Virus record (IMG/VR): IMGVR_UViG_3300033571_003610
Coordinates: 33,191 to 97,190 of that record
From: a virus
DNA length: 64,000 nucleotides
Direction: 5' to 3' (one strand)
Of this stretch, positions 41,882 to 49,857 are shown piece after piece (positions within the stretch are counted from its first letter, which is position 1; the number at the start of each line of letters is the position of its first letter). Under the pieces are notes generated by a model, which worked only from the letters and a program-made list of their open reading frames with translations, was not told where the DNA came from and ran no database searches. Made by a program: the position numbers and the translations under genes.

Positions 41882-42489
41882 AAAATAATCTTTCTTGTAG
41901 TTTCAACTAAAGGCACACAGTGCCAAGTAATTTCAGTATTAAGCCAAAACGTGCCGGTCCACTTTTTATTTTGTCCCTGATGAATTATTTTTTCAGGAAA
42001 TTCATGTTCTACTTGTTCGGGTACCCAACGCATAATTCTCTCATGAGAAAAATGTGTTTGCGTATTGTTATCTTGTACATTGATTACACCCGATAACAAT
42101 ACAAATCTATTATCTAAATGCCAGCCTTGATTGAACCCAGGCTGATCGATTACTCTACTAAATGCTATTTTTGTTCTACTAGCATAACGTTTAGTAAACC
42201 AAATGTCGAAGTTAGGACTATCGAACATAGGGTACCGTAACGGATCTAGAGATACTAATTGTTTAGTTATTAACCTTAGCGGCTCATAGAGCTCTTTACT
42301 AAATTTACTAAACTCGTCGTTGGTATCATCACGTGGAAATATTGTAAATCGTTGTGGCTCTACATCTAACGACCCATAGTCAACTCTGCCCGCTGGTGCC
42401 TCAAACATACGATCAACATCAAATCTTTCGAATTCTGGAAACTCAACATCAATAATAGCAGGAGAGTCGATTATGTTGGTAACATTCAT
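41863..42489 (-). CDS. 2OG-Fe(II) oxygenase-like protein
   Basis: A 208-residue protein. WHLDNRFVLLSGVINVQDN provides an H-x-D pair, and WHCVPLVETTRKIILCNLFL a distal His followed by Arg, the spacing expected for the iron and 2-oxoglutarate ligands of the cupin-fold dioxygenases. The call is moderate because similarity is limited to these segments. The ATG lies five bases after the -10 box, so the mRNA is probably leaderless. Overlaps the desaturase gene. Confidence 0.6.
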   Translation of the reverse strand: MNVTNIIDSPAIIDVEFPEFERFDVDRMFEAPAGRVDYGSLDVEPQRFTIFPRDDTNDEFSKFSKELYEPLRLITKQLVSLDPLRYPMFDSPNFDIWFTKRYASRTKIAFSRVIDQPGFNQGWHLDNRFVLLSGVINVQDNNTQTHFSHERIMRWVPEQVEHEFPEKIIHQGQNKKWTGTFWLNTEITWHCVPLVETTRKIILCNLFL

Positions 42490-42494
42490 ATTTT

Positions 42495-42523
42495 ATTGTA
42501 CAAGAGTCAGTGTCTAAAGTCAA
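42495..42523 (-). promoter_or_regulatory. Sigma70-type promoter, leaderless type
   Basis: TTGACT (42523-42518), 17-base spacer, TACAAT (42500-42495), then five bases to the ATG at 42489. Confidence 0.75.
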
Positions 42524-42628
42524 AGATGCTGGTTACTTTATCCAGCGTACACTAACGGGGTACAGTCCAATTGTCCGGACGCCTAATACCGTTGACGACT
42601 AACGGCCCTAAGGTGGGGCTGGTTGCTC
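42524..42628. other. Gene-free stretch rich in hairpins
   Basis: No reading frame is supported here. At least three short hairpins occur in about 110 bases: GCTGG with CCAGC (42528-42546), CCGTT with AACGG (42589-42605) and GTCC with GGAC (42565-42580), and a fourth, GCTC with GAGC (42625-42635), reaches into the stop codon of the neighbouring gene. It could be a small structured RNA. It does not fold as a tRNA by eye. Confidence 0.4.
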
Positions 42629-42922
42629 TTAGAGCGAATTCTTATATATTGTATTTAATCTGGCCGTAATCCAAAGACCTGGACTACCGTGAACGCTTTT
42701 AGTTATACTAGGCATTTTGGAATGATAAAAATCATATAGCTTGTCTTGCAACTCATCTGTTACTTGAGAACTATTATAGTCTAATTGATTACTAGCTAGT
42801 TGTTTTATAATGTCTAGTTCTTGTTCTGTAAATTGTTTACTGAGTAACTGAGCTTCGTTAGTAGGTATATGATCGTGCGGCTTCCGAGCCGGCCGATACC
42901 GTTGTTTTTTTAAATTCTGCAT
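42629..42922 (-). CDS. Unknown basic protein
   Basis: A 97-residue protein with a basic N-terminus (MQNLKKQRYRPARKPHDH) and a helical middle. A strong terminator precedes its leader, so it probably has a separate promoter not clearly visible. No recognised family. Confidence 0.68.
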   Translation of the reverse strand: MQNLKKQRYRPARKPHDHIPTNEAQLLSKQFTEQELDIIKQLASNQLDYNSSQVTDELQDKLYDFYHSKMPSITKSVHGSPGLWITARLNTIYKNSL

Positions 42923-42928
42923 ATCGAT

Positions 42929-42955
42929 AAAATGAAAAGGGCTACTTAGTAGCCC
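42929..42955 (-). terminator. Rho-independent terminator after the Dps gene
   Basis: A perfect seven-base-pair GC-rich stem (GGGCTAC with GTAGCCC, loop of 3) followed on the minus strand by TTTTCATTTT. It begins 12 bases after the Dps stop. Confidence 0.9.
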
Positions 42956-42966
42956 GGGGAAACTGA

Positions 42967-43407
42967 TTAGTTTCTACGTAGAATACTTCTTAACATCCAC
43001 GCATGTTTTTTGTGTACGTCAATTCTGTCTTGGATAAAATTGCTTAATCCAAGCTCCTTGGCACCTTCTGCTAGTTCGTACACTCTGTATAATAGTCCAA
43101 TTACTCTTTCGTTGTCGTCGTGTAACTTGGCTACCATATCCATAGCAGTAGGAATTTTTAATTCATCTTCAACAATAGTTAATTCATTAAATCTAGATAA
43201 ACTGCCAGGCGTAAACGAGCCTAGCTTACGAATATTTTCTGCAATAGGATCTACTGCTGTCCATAATTCGTTGTATAAGTCTTCAAAAAATGCATGAAAC
43301 TGCGGAAAGTGAATACCTTCTACGTTCCAGTGATAGTTGTGTGCCTTTAAATATAAAGAAAATGTGCTAGCATGTAGCACTTTCATTTCTTGTACTAGTT
43401 GTTCCAT
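42967..43407 (-). CDS. Dps-family ferritin-like protein
   Basis: A 146-residue DNA-protection/ferroxidase protein. The signature HNYHWNVEGIHFPQFHAFFE gives the conserved His residues, followed by LWTAVDPIAENIRKLG with the Asp and Glu iron ligands. Family members form 12-subunit shells that oxidise iron and protect DNA. Its stop is followed by a strong terminator, so it ends the unit from 45917. Whether it is packaged or acts in the host is unknown. Confidence 0.9.
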   Translation of the reverse strand: MEQLVQEMKVLHASTFSLYLKAHNYHWNVEGIHFPQFHAFFEDLYNELWTAVDPIAENIRKLGSFTPGSLSRFNELTIVEDELKIPTAMDMVAKLHDDNERVIGLLYRVYELAEGAKELGLSNFIQDRIDVHKKHAWMLRSILRRN

Positions 43408-43408
43408 G

Positions 43409-43579
43409 TTATACTCCGCCGCCTACTAGCTTGCCGTTAAACGGATGCTTAGTACCCCATTGGGCAACAGGCATTTTCGTGGCTTTGTCGGTGGCTTTGA
43501 CTTGGTCTGAAAACACTTTGTCTGTAGTGTAATCGGTACCAAGTTTGCTTTTTGATTCTACTAGCTCGTGTAATCTCAT
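43409..43579 (-). CDS. Small protein with capsid-targeting-like N-terminus (56 aa)
   Basis: A 56-codon frame beginning MRLHELVESKSKLG and ending with a Gly-rich stretch (GKLVGGGV). It starts in an ATGA overlap with the upstream gene and stops one base before the Dps ATG, so it fills the gap exactly. The tagged N-terminus supports a real gene. The segment MPVAQWGTKHPFNGKLVGG may be the mature peptide. Confidence 0.75.
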   Translation of the reverse strand: MRLHELVESKSKLGTDYTTDKVFSDQVKATDKATKMPVAQWGTKHPFNGKLVGGGV

Positions 43580-44823
43580 AGCATACGTGCCGCGGCAACT
43601 GCCTTAGTGACTGATTCGTGTAGTCTTTGTACTACTTCGGCTACCTTAGGATTACTGCGCTGGCTTTCACTTAGGCTTTCGATCTTACGTAGTGTTTCTT
43701 TAACTTGCTTTTTAAGATTAGACAAGCTGGCTTGTGCTTCTTTAACTTTCTTTGGGCGACCACGACCACGCTTAGGAGCGTCAGGATCAGGTAGTGGACG
43801 AGTACGTGGACGACCACGGCCACGCTTTTCGCCTGTTGCTGGATCTTTTCCGTCTGCTGTATCCTCTTCGGAATCAGCACCGCCATAGTTCTGACGTGCT
43901 CTGTGGATTAATCCAGTTTTAGTATATTCTACTTCGCCCTTGCTAGTACGCTTTTTATCGCCGACTTTTGGCTTATCGTCGTCTTCTTTGTTTTTCCAGT
44001 CGAAGGCATTGCCTTCTTTAGCCATTTTCTTTTTGCCTTCATTAACCATACTTACTCCGATAGTGTACTGGAACATTTCATCCAGTTCATCAAATTGTGC
44101 TCGTGTCTCAGACACAAGTGTTTGGATATACTTTGAAGCACTTTTTATGCTATCAAATGTGTCTGCAACATCTTCACCTACATATACTTTAAAAGCACCA
44201 GCGGCATTTTGTTTTACAGAAATACGTGTAGGGTCAGGTAAGTTAACCTCGTCCTCTAATAACGTATCCTCTTCTAAAGTACCTACTTTGATAATATACT
44301 CGCCATCACTTTCAACAACGAAAGGAATAAAATCAGTGCTGAACTGTTGTAGAGTTTCTACAATGTCTAATGCAGTCTGTTGACTGCGTGTTTTAATAGC
44401 ACCGTCAACATAAAAATCAACACCATTTTCTAATAAGTGATCATGTAGTGTTCCTACGATTGCATCTTCTAATGTAGGAAATGATGATTCATGAAATTGT
44501 GCTACACGTTCTTGATATGTCATAGCTTTATCCTCTTTAACTTCGATAGCTTGTGCAACTGTGCCCATTGGTGCGCCCATTTGCTGATATTTTGCTTTTG
44601 CTTCCATTTCGTTTTTAGCAAAAACAGTCATTGATCCGTTTGGATCTTTTTGTGTTTTTAAACTGTAAATCTTTTCACCCGGATTACGAACAACCTCGTC
44701 TGAATTTTGACCAGGTGTGTTAGCATTTTGCTGATTAGGCGCTCCTGGCGCTGTTGTTCCTTGTGGTTTAGTTGCACCAGGAGCAATAGGTTTAGCAGGA
44801 GTCATCGGAGTAGGTGTTGGCAT
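43576..44823 (-). CDS. Late protein with two AT-hooks
   Basis: A 415-residue protein. The N-terminus (1-50) is Pro/Thr/Ala-rich and probably disordered. The middle has repeated alpha/beta segments. Near residue 330-365 two AT-hook motifs occur, KRGRGRPRTRP and KRGRGRPKKVK, which bind the minor groove of AT-rich DNA, and the C-terminus is helical. It may bind the phage genome in the head or the host nucleoid. The ATG shares a base with the upstream stop (TAATG). Confidence 0.75.
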   Translation of the reverse strand: MPTPTPMTPAKPIAPGATKPQGTTAPGAPNQQNANTPGQNSDEVVRNPGEKIYSLKTQKDPNGSMTVFAKNEMEAKAKYQQMGAPMGTVAQAIEVKEDKAMTYQERVAQFHESSFPTLEDAIVGTLHDHLLENGVDFYVDGAIKTRSQQTALDIVETLQQFSTDFIPFVVESDGEYIIKVGTLEEDTLLEDEVNLPDPTRISVKQNAAGAFKVYVGEDVADTFDSIKSASKYIQTLVSETRAQFDELDEMFQYTIGVSMVNEGKKKMAKEGNAFDWKNKEDDDKPKVGDKKRTSKGEVEYTKTGLIHRARQNYGGADSEEDTADGKDPATGEKRGRGRPRTRPLPDPDAPKRGRGRPKKVKEAQASLSNLKKQVKETLRKIESLSESQRSNPKVAEVVQRLHESVTKAVAAARML

Positions 44824-45917
44824 TATTTTTTACCTGCAAACATTCTGGCCATACGTGCCATTGCTTCTGCTTCTACAGATTCATTACTTGTGGAACGAGT
44901 AGTAGCTAATTTATATTGATTCCACTCATCCATTAAGTTTGCTGTTTCTTTAACTTTTTCAGGAAGGCCTTTATGTTTGGTTTTGGCAAAGTCTTTGGCT
45001 GCTTTTTTAGGCATGTCTTTGGCTACTTTAGCAACTTCTTTACTAGCAGGCTTTTCGCCTTTTTGTGCGGCATGTACCATGCCCATGAAACGCTGTTGTG
45101 CTTTGCTTTTGGCCTTTTCCATTACAGCACTTTCGGAAACTGTATCTAAAATAAAGTTAGCAATTTTTTCTGCATCTTCAGGCTGTGTGCCTTGAATCTT
45201 TTTGCTTACTAGTTTAACTAACTTGTCTTTGTCAAATTCGGGATCTAAGTCATCTCTGCTCTTAGCATATTTTTGAATAGCTTTGATGCCATCTAGGATC
45301 TTACCGATGTCTGCTTGAGTTTGCGGATCGGCAGGTTCTGTTGCTAGTGCGCCTGCTTGCGGTGCTGGAGCAGGCTCTTGTGCAGGTGCGGCTTGGTTTT
45401 GTGTTGGGTCAGCAGCCGCATTGGGATCTTGCTGTTCGCCGGCCTCGTTAACATTTTCAAAGGTATTCAATACTACATGAAGAACTTTAGCACCAGGGTG
45501 TTGACTTAAAAACTTTTTGCGAGCATCTTCTTCGTTTTGACCTTGCGCTCTAAAAGTCTGTTTGCCCTGGCCTATATCAGCAACAACAAAGAAACTCTTA
45601 TCGTAGGCTTCGCTTATCGCACTTTCTTCATATTCATGGTGCCCGTGCCCCTGAGCATAAGTACCGTCCAACTGGAATTCGTTATCGTGAATGCTTTTGT
45701 ATTCTACATAATCCTTAACAGTATCGATATAGTCTGCGGCAATAGCAATTTTTTCTAAAACCCATGGTTCTAAGTTATCTGTATCTTTAATGATTCTATG
45801 CAATTGAATTGCATTTTTGATAGCATTATATAAATTGCTTTTTGCCATGAAGCCAGCATCGTCGCTGTCGTCTAAAACGCTTTCGACTAACTGTTCTTGG
45901 ATTGATTTTTTACTCAT
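44823..45917 (-). CDS. Late protein with DUF3008-like domain
   Basis: A 364-residue protein. The N-terminal helical domain contains EPWVLEKIAIAADYIDTVKD, a Gln/Ala/Pro-rich linker lies at about residues 165-210, and the C-terminal part (KSKAQQRFMGMVHAAQKGEK, then KDFAKTKHKGLPEKV) matches DUF3008, found in many phage late proteins. It starts at the ATG at 45917. Probably a head-associated or internal protein. Confidence 0.75.
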   Translation of the reverse strand: MSKKSIQEQLVESVLDDSDDAGFMAKSNLYNAIKNAIQLHRIIKDTDNLEPWVLEKIAIAADYIDTVKDYVEYKSIHDNEFQLDGTYAQGHGHHEYEESAISEAYDKSFFVVADIGQGKQTFRAQGQNEEDARKKFLSQHPGAKVLHVVLNTFENVNEAGEQQDPNAAADPTQNQAAPAQEPAPAPQAGALATEPADPQTQADIGKILDGIKAIQKYAKSRDDLDPEFDKDKLVKLVSKKIQGTQPEDAEKIANFILDTVSESAVMEKAKSKAQQRFMGMVHAAQKGEKPASKEVAKVAKDMPKKAAKDFAKTKHKGLPEKVKETANLMDEWNQYKLATTRSTSNESVEAEAMARMARMFAGKK

Positions 45918-45952
45918 AAATTGGCTCGCAGAATTCTTACCCAATAAATGGG

Positions 45953-45978
45953 ATTTTCAGTATTATTTATCCGAAAAT
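45953..45978 (-). promoter_or_regulatory. Late promoter element within an inverted repeat
   Basis: ATTTTC and GAAAAT arms enclose a TAAATA element (45969-45964). It precedes the five-gene unit 45917-42967. A second small palindrome (CCCATTTATTGGG) lies between it and the ATG. Confidence 0.5.
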
Positions 45979-45990
45979 GAAATTAAATGA

Positions 45991-47100
45991 TTAAGCTAAT
46001 CTAGCTTCAGCAACTTGCTTAACAGCCTGAATAGCTTTATTAACATCGGTTTTAGGTAATGTAACTTCGTATTCTTTGCCGTTGAATTCAAAGGTATCTT
46101 TACCAGCGGCGGCAGCTCTGATATGTGCAAAAGCCGCATCTTCTTCTTTACCGCCTAGCTTTCTACTGGCCCAATCCCAAATGTCATCTGCGGCTTTCAT
46201 GCCTAATTTAGCGCCTTGATAACCGGTGTAACCTCCTATGATAGGAGCAAAAATACCACCCAACATACTGCCTATAATAACACCACCAGTACCACTTAGT
46301 GCGCCCATGCCTAAACCAGCTGCCATCTTAACTGGGAACGGCGCGGCTTCGTCGACACCATTGTTTAGTAGTTTTTTTAGACGATGCAAAGGATAAACTA
46401 TTTCTTTGGTTTCTTGTGGATACTTTGCTATAGCTTTGTCGGCAAGTTCTATAGCATCTTCTATGTGAGAACTACCATTGTCAATGGCCCATCTTAGAAA
46501 ACGACGAATGTCGAGTTCAAGACCAGAGTGTTGCAGTTCTCGTTCGATGTGTTTTAAAGGCATACCTGAATTTATAATATCTTCTTCTGTTGATTCGCCC
46601 ACTGTACGACTCTTACGTTCTTCTTCCTCTTCTCTTCTACGGCTATACTCGTATTCTTGTTTGTCAAACTCTCTGTCTATTTCACGTTGTTTAGAAGCAG
46701 TGCCATCTGAATTGTGGGCGCCTTTGGAGTAATCTCCGTAACCTGGGGGAGGTTTAAGGCGATATTTGTTAGTTTCTCCTAATCGACTTGAATCACCGTG
46801 TTCTTCAAGCATATCAGCTACCTGCATGACCCATCCAGATACATCGCTAGTTCCAATTTCATCTACATCTCCCACAAAATCAGCCACAGAGTCAATAGCG
46901 TCCATAACCTGTACAGGGCCATATTTTTGTAGTAATTCTGGGTGGCGAGTTAGGATGCGACGTGAAATAGCATTAGATACTGCTTCTCTGCTGTCGCTAT
47001 CTTCTTTTACTTTTTTCACTCTACGTTGCATAGAGCCGATTGGTGCGCTAACGGCAGCAAAAGCACCGGATGTGTTTTCAACTAATTCTTGTAATCTCAT
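45991..47100 (-). CDS. Late protein with tag N-terminus and glycine-zipper segment
   Basis: A 369-residue protein beginning MRLQELVENTSG. A helical region (RILTRHPELLQKYGPVQVMD, then DFVGDVDEIGTSDVSGW) follows. Residues about 265-320 form a Gly/Ala-rich hydrophobic stretch (GLGMGALSGTGG, GGIFAPIIGGYTGYQGAKLG) resembling glycine zippers that insert into membranes. The C-terminus has a small beta segment. A membrane-active injected protein is possible but unproved. Overlaps its upstream neighbour by four bases. Confidence 0.72.
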   Translation of the reverse strand: MRLQELVENTSGAFAAVSAPIGSMQRRVKKVKEDSDSREAVSNAISRRILTRHPELLQKYGPVQVMDAIDSVADFVGDVDEIGTSDVSGWVMQVADMLEEHGDSSRLGETNKYRLKPPPGYGDYSKGAHNSDGTASKQREIDREFDKQEYEYSRRREEEEERKSRTVGESTEEDIINSGMPLKHIERELQHSGLELDIRRFLRWAIDNGSSHIEDAIELADKAIAKYPQETKEIVYPLHRLKKLLNNGVDEAAPFPVKMAAGLGMGALSGTGGVIIGSMLGGIFAPIIGGYTGYQGAKLGMKAADDIWDWASRKLGGKEEDAAFAHIRAAAAGKDTFEFNGKEYEVTLPKTDVNKAIQAVKQVAEARLA

Positions 47101-47444
47101 CTTGATTGTAATATTCTTATGGTGTCACGGAGATTGGCGATCAGTTCCCTATCCGTTTCTTCTCTGGATTCTAAATCGTCAACTTCTTTGTCAAGTTGAT
47201 CAATTTCTTTGTCCATTTTATTCAGCTCATGCTCTTGCTCTGCATCATTGCGCTCTACATCGTCTATGTCGCTTTGGTCTTTTTCTAAGCCAAGCTCCAA
47301 GTATTTTAGTACAGCTTCTAAATCGTCATGACCTAAATTGGGGTACATACTACGAGCTCTACGGGCTAGTCGTGCGATTTCGACATCGCCCGCGCCAGTA
47401 CGTCCAAGTGTATTAATACCAGATTTAAGCTCAGTTAATCTCAT
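47097..47444 (-). CDS. Tagged coiled-coil late protein
   Basis: A 115-residue protein beginning MRLTELKSG. Residues 20-50 form a helical domain (DVEIARLARRARSMYP), and residues 55-115 a long acidic coiled coil (heptads in LNKMDKEIDQLDKEVDDLES). A full TATAAATA late promoter lies five bases before the ATG. Function is unknown; a scaffold-like role is possible. Confidence 0.75.
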   Translation of the reverse strand: MRLTELKSGINTLGRTGAGDVEIARLARRARSMYPNLGHDDLEAVLKYLELGLEKDQSDIDDVERNDAEQEHELNKMDKEIDQLDKEVDDLESREETDRELIANLRDTIRILQSR

Positions 47445-47449
47445 AATTA

Positions 47450-47457
47450 TATTTATA
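47450..47457 (-). promoter_or_regulatory. Consensus T4-type late promoter, leaderless spacing
   Basis: TATAAATA (47457-47450) is the exact T4 late consensus, five bases before the ATG at 47444. Confidence 0.7.
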
Positions 47458-47542
47458 CTGGACTATATGGGTTTAAGGGTCTATCCCACTCGCCTTCCTG
47501 TGGAGGATACACAGGATATTCATTATTTCGTTCACATAACAT
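47453..47542 (-). CDS. Possible 29-residue peptide
   Basis: A frame starting MLCERNNEYPVYPPQEGEWD and ending at a TAA inside the late promoter. It begins in the last codons of the upstream gene, which suggests coupling, and has a non-random Pro/Tyr-rich composition. No clear ribosome binding site. Confidence 0.35.
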   Translation of the reverse strand: MLCERNNEYPVYPPQEGEWDRPLNPYSPV

Positions 47543-48371
47543 ATATTTTTCCCACAGAATTACCCAAAACGTCATTAAACAACAGTTCCATATCCCTAGC
47601 TAAAACTTCTGTTGTTTGACGTCTTTCTTGTTCGTCTCTTAGTTCTTCTGAACGTATAGTTAACTGACGACTAGGGTTGCCCCATGCTTGCCGTCCATAG
47701 CCGATACTAACTGGCAACGGATTTAGTGTTACGTTGCCAGTGCCCAAGTACTGTGCAAATAGTTCATATAAAAACTCGTAGGGTCTTTTAATATCACCTT
47801 CCCTACTACTGCGTTGTGTGCCAATAGCATTGAATAAAGCATTGTATTCTTTACTGAGTTCAAACTTTAATTGTCCACCTGGGTTACCTCTGTTGCCATA
47901 AAAATCCTGAAGAATTTGATTGATAGTTCTAAAGAAGTGACTTTCTGCTTCTTGCCAAGCAGGATCTCCACTGCTACCCCTACCACCAGCTACAATAGCA
48001 TGGCCGAATCTATGTGCCATAACCCATGGAGTCAGCATACGTTTAGCATCACCTTTGTTGCCCACAAATACTACTGTAATTGCATCTTCGTGACCTTTGA
48101 CAATTTCTTTACCTTCATCACCAAATATGATTTCCACATTACTTGGAGTCATCGGTCCGTATTCACTGTAGCGCCCGGTACCCGATACATTACTAAAAAA
48201 CAATCTAAAATCAAAAGGTGTCTTTTCAAAAAACTTTATGGCCTTAACTTTGTTAACAGGATGAGGCACTAGTTTTTTGTCAGGTCCCCTAAACGGGCCC
48301 GGCTTATTAAAGTCACCAAAAGGTTCATAATCTACTAGAGGTGCTTCATTTAATAATTCTTGTAGTCTCAT
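47532..48371 (-). CDS. Tagged zincin-like protein with altered HExxH
   Basis: A 279-residue protein beginning MRLQELLNEAPL. TPWVMAHRFGHAIV looks like a zinc-metallopeptidase helix, but the catalytic Glu of HExxH is Arg (HRFGH). A downstream YELFAQYLGTGNV could provide the third ligand. With the Glu lost, protease activity is doubtful. The protein may be a non-catalytic binder or use different chemistry. Two late genes upstream carry the same tag. Confidence 0.65.
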   Translation of the reverse strand: MRLQELLNEAPLVDYEPFGDFNKPGPFRGPDKKLVPHPVNKVKAIKFFEKTPFDFRLFFSNVSGTGRYSEYGPMTPSNVEIIFGDEGKEIVKGHEDAITVVFVGNKGDAKRMLTPWVMAHRFGHAIVAGGRGSSGDPAWQEAESHFFRTINQILQDFYGNRGNPGGQLKFELSKEYNALFNAIGTQRSSREGDIKRPYEFLYELFAQYLGTGNVTLNPLPVSIGYGRQAWGNPSRQLTIRSEELRDEQERRQTTEVLARDMELLFNDVLGNSVGKIYVM

Positions 48372-48372
48372 A

Positions 48373-49857
48373 TCAATGGAATAGCAAATAGCTACCTAAA
48401 ACATCATCTCTATTGGCTGCGTTGTCACCGTCGCCAGGCATTACAATAACATTCCATTTGTTTTTATCACCTTCGGGAGTACGCATCATTTCATCATATG
48501 TAATGATACTGCTGGTATCTAATGCATACTTTTTAGCCATGCGCTGTTTAAATTCTTCTAACTCTGCACCGGACTTAAATTGCATACGGTCTTTGGCATC
48601 TTTAATTAGCTTGTTACCATCACGTGCAATCAAGTCCCAAAACATTTCTTGCGGCACAACCTTGCTGTGCTTGACTCTTTGAAAGTCTACTTTCTTTTCC
48701 TGACTGGTATGTGCGCCTCCGCTAAAGTTCATACGGAAATTCTTAGGACGACTTGCAGTAGCTACGTCAGCTATCTTGGTATAAGCATAAAACTCTACGT
48801 CAGGATTATCATTAGCAATTTGATAAGCAACATCTAGATATTCAGGACTAAAAAAGTCTCCGGCATCGTGCCAACGAACTACCATCTTAACATTCTTTTT
48901 ACCCAGCTTGGCTTTAGATTTTTCTATTTCTGTGTTAAGCATACTTGCAAAGCCTTCAGGATCGTTTAATAAGAAGTTTAACAATCTAGTACTGCTCATA
49001 CTAGAAGCTTTAAACATAACATAGCCGCCCTGCATTGCATAACAGTAAGTTTTACAAGCGCCGGCGCCCGGGCAAGTATCTACTACTACAAACTCACCTG
49101 TTTCTTCATTGACTGCCAGTCCTTTAAGTGCTGGTAAGCCAATGTCATAGATTGCTTGACTGCCGGTTTCGCTGTGTTGCATTTTAGCGTTTTGGCCTAA
49201 TATACTTTTTGGTCTAGCAGTGATCATGGCCTTAAGTGCATCCAAGTCGTACTTGTGTCCTTTTTCGTCCTTGATTTCAACGTTACTGCCATGCACGTAA
49301 GGATAGTCGAACTTGTCTCTTTTAGTTTTGGTCTTAGTTTTAACGCGGCCTAAAAAATCCTGCATTTCATCGTCGTCCATTGCCCTATACTTGGATCCTA
49401 GACCAAATGGAGCTTCTGACAGACTTTCACTAGTCATGCTGGATTTGTATTCTTCCCATGGTTCTAAGAAATCTTCTTTCCATTTTCCTTCTTTAACAGA
49501 CCAAGCAAAATCAGTAAGCCTGCCTAGGCCGCCGCCTATGTCACCAATAAGGTTATCGAGCTTTAGCATTTCTTTTGTGTTAGACTTTAAGTGATATGCA
49601 ATAAAGTTGTAAAGCCAATCAGTATCATTATTTTCAACAGCAGACTCGTAACGTCTCCAATGCATAGGATTTGTCACAACTGCTTGGCCAAGTCTACCTA
49701 GTTTTTTAATTAAGACATCTGCTCGATCCAGCCATTGACTGTCTCCTGCGGATTCTTCTACGTCCTGTTGTTCATGATCAACAAATTGATCCAAGCTCAT
49801 AACCGTAAGGCCATTTAATTTTTTCTGTTTTGATTCAAAAAGCTCACTGGCTCTCAT
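48373..49857 (-). CDS. Tagged protein with gp88-like domain
   Basis: A 494-residue protein beginning MRASELFESKQ. Residues 200-460 match the phage gp88-like family: TCPGAGACKTYCYAMQGGY (C-x5-C-x3-C), VRWHDAGDFFSPEYLDVAYQ, FYAYTKIAD, then a C-terminal domain. Residues 1-190 are a separate helical region. The family has no established activity; the Cys triad suggests a metal or iron-sulfur site. Overlaps the upstream gene by four bases (ATGA). Confidence 0.72.
   Translation of the reverse strand: MRASELFESKQKKLNGLTVMSLDQFVDHEQQDVEESAGDSQWLDRADVLIKKLGRLGQAVVTNPMHWRRYESAVENNDTDWLYNFIAYHLKSNTKEMLKLDNLIGDIGGGLGRLTDFAWSVKEGKWKEDFLEPWEEYKSSMTSESLSEAPFGLGSKYRAMDDDEMQDFLGRVKTKTKTKRDKFDYPYVHGSNVEIKDEKGHKYDLDALKAMITARPKSILGQNAKMQHSETGSQAIYDIGLPALKGLAVNEETGEFVVVDTCPGAGACKTYCYAMQGGYVMFKASSMSSTRLLNFLLNDPEGFASMLNTEIEKSKAKLGKKNVKMVVRWHDAGDFFSPEYLDVAYQIANDNPDVEFYAYTKIADVATASRPKNFRMNFSGGAHTSQEKKVDFQRVKHSKVVPQEMFWDLIARDGNKLIKDAKDRMQFKSGAELEEFKQRMAKKYALDTSSIITYDEMMRTPEGDKNKWNVIVMPGDGDNAANRDDVLGSYLLFH

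Noticed and set aside
42524-42628. tRNA gene
   Set aside because: No 7-base-pair acceptor stem, no GGTTCGAATCC-type T loop and no plausible anticodon arm could be assembled on either strand.
43741-43888. Arg/Gly-rich repeat as a DNA-level tandem repeat
   Set aside because: The repeated bases simply encode two AT-hooks in the AT-hook protein gene; no further copies occur.
47532-48371. Active zinc metalloprotease
   Set aside because: The catalytic Glu of HExxH is replaced by Arg, so only a zincin-like fold is proposed.
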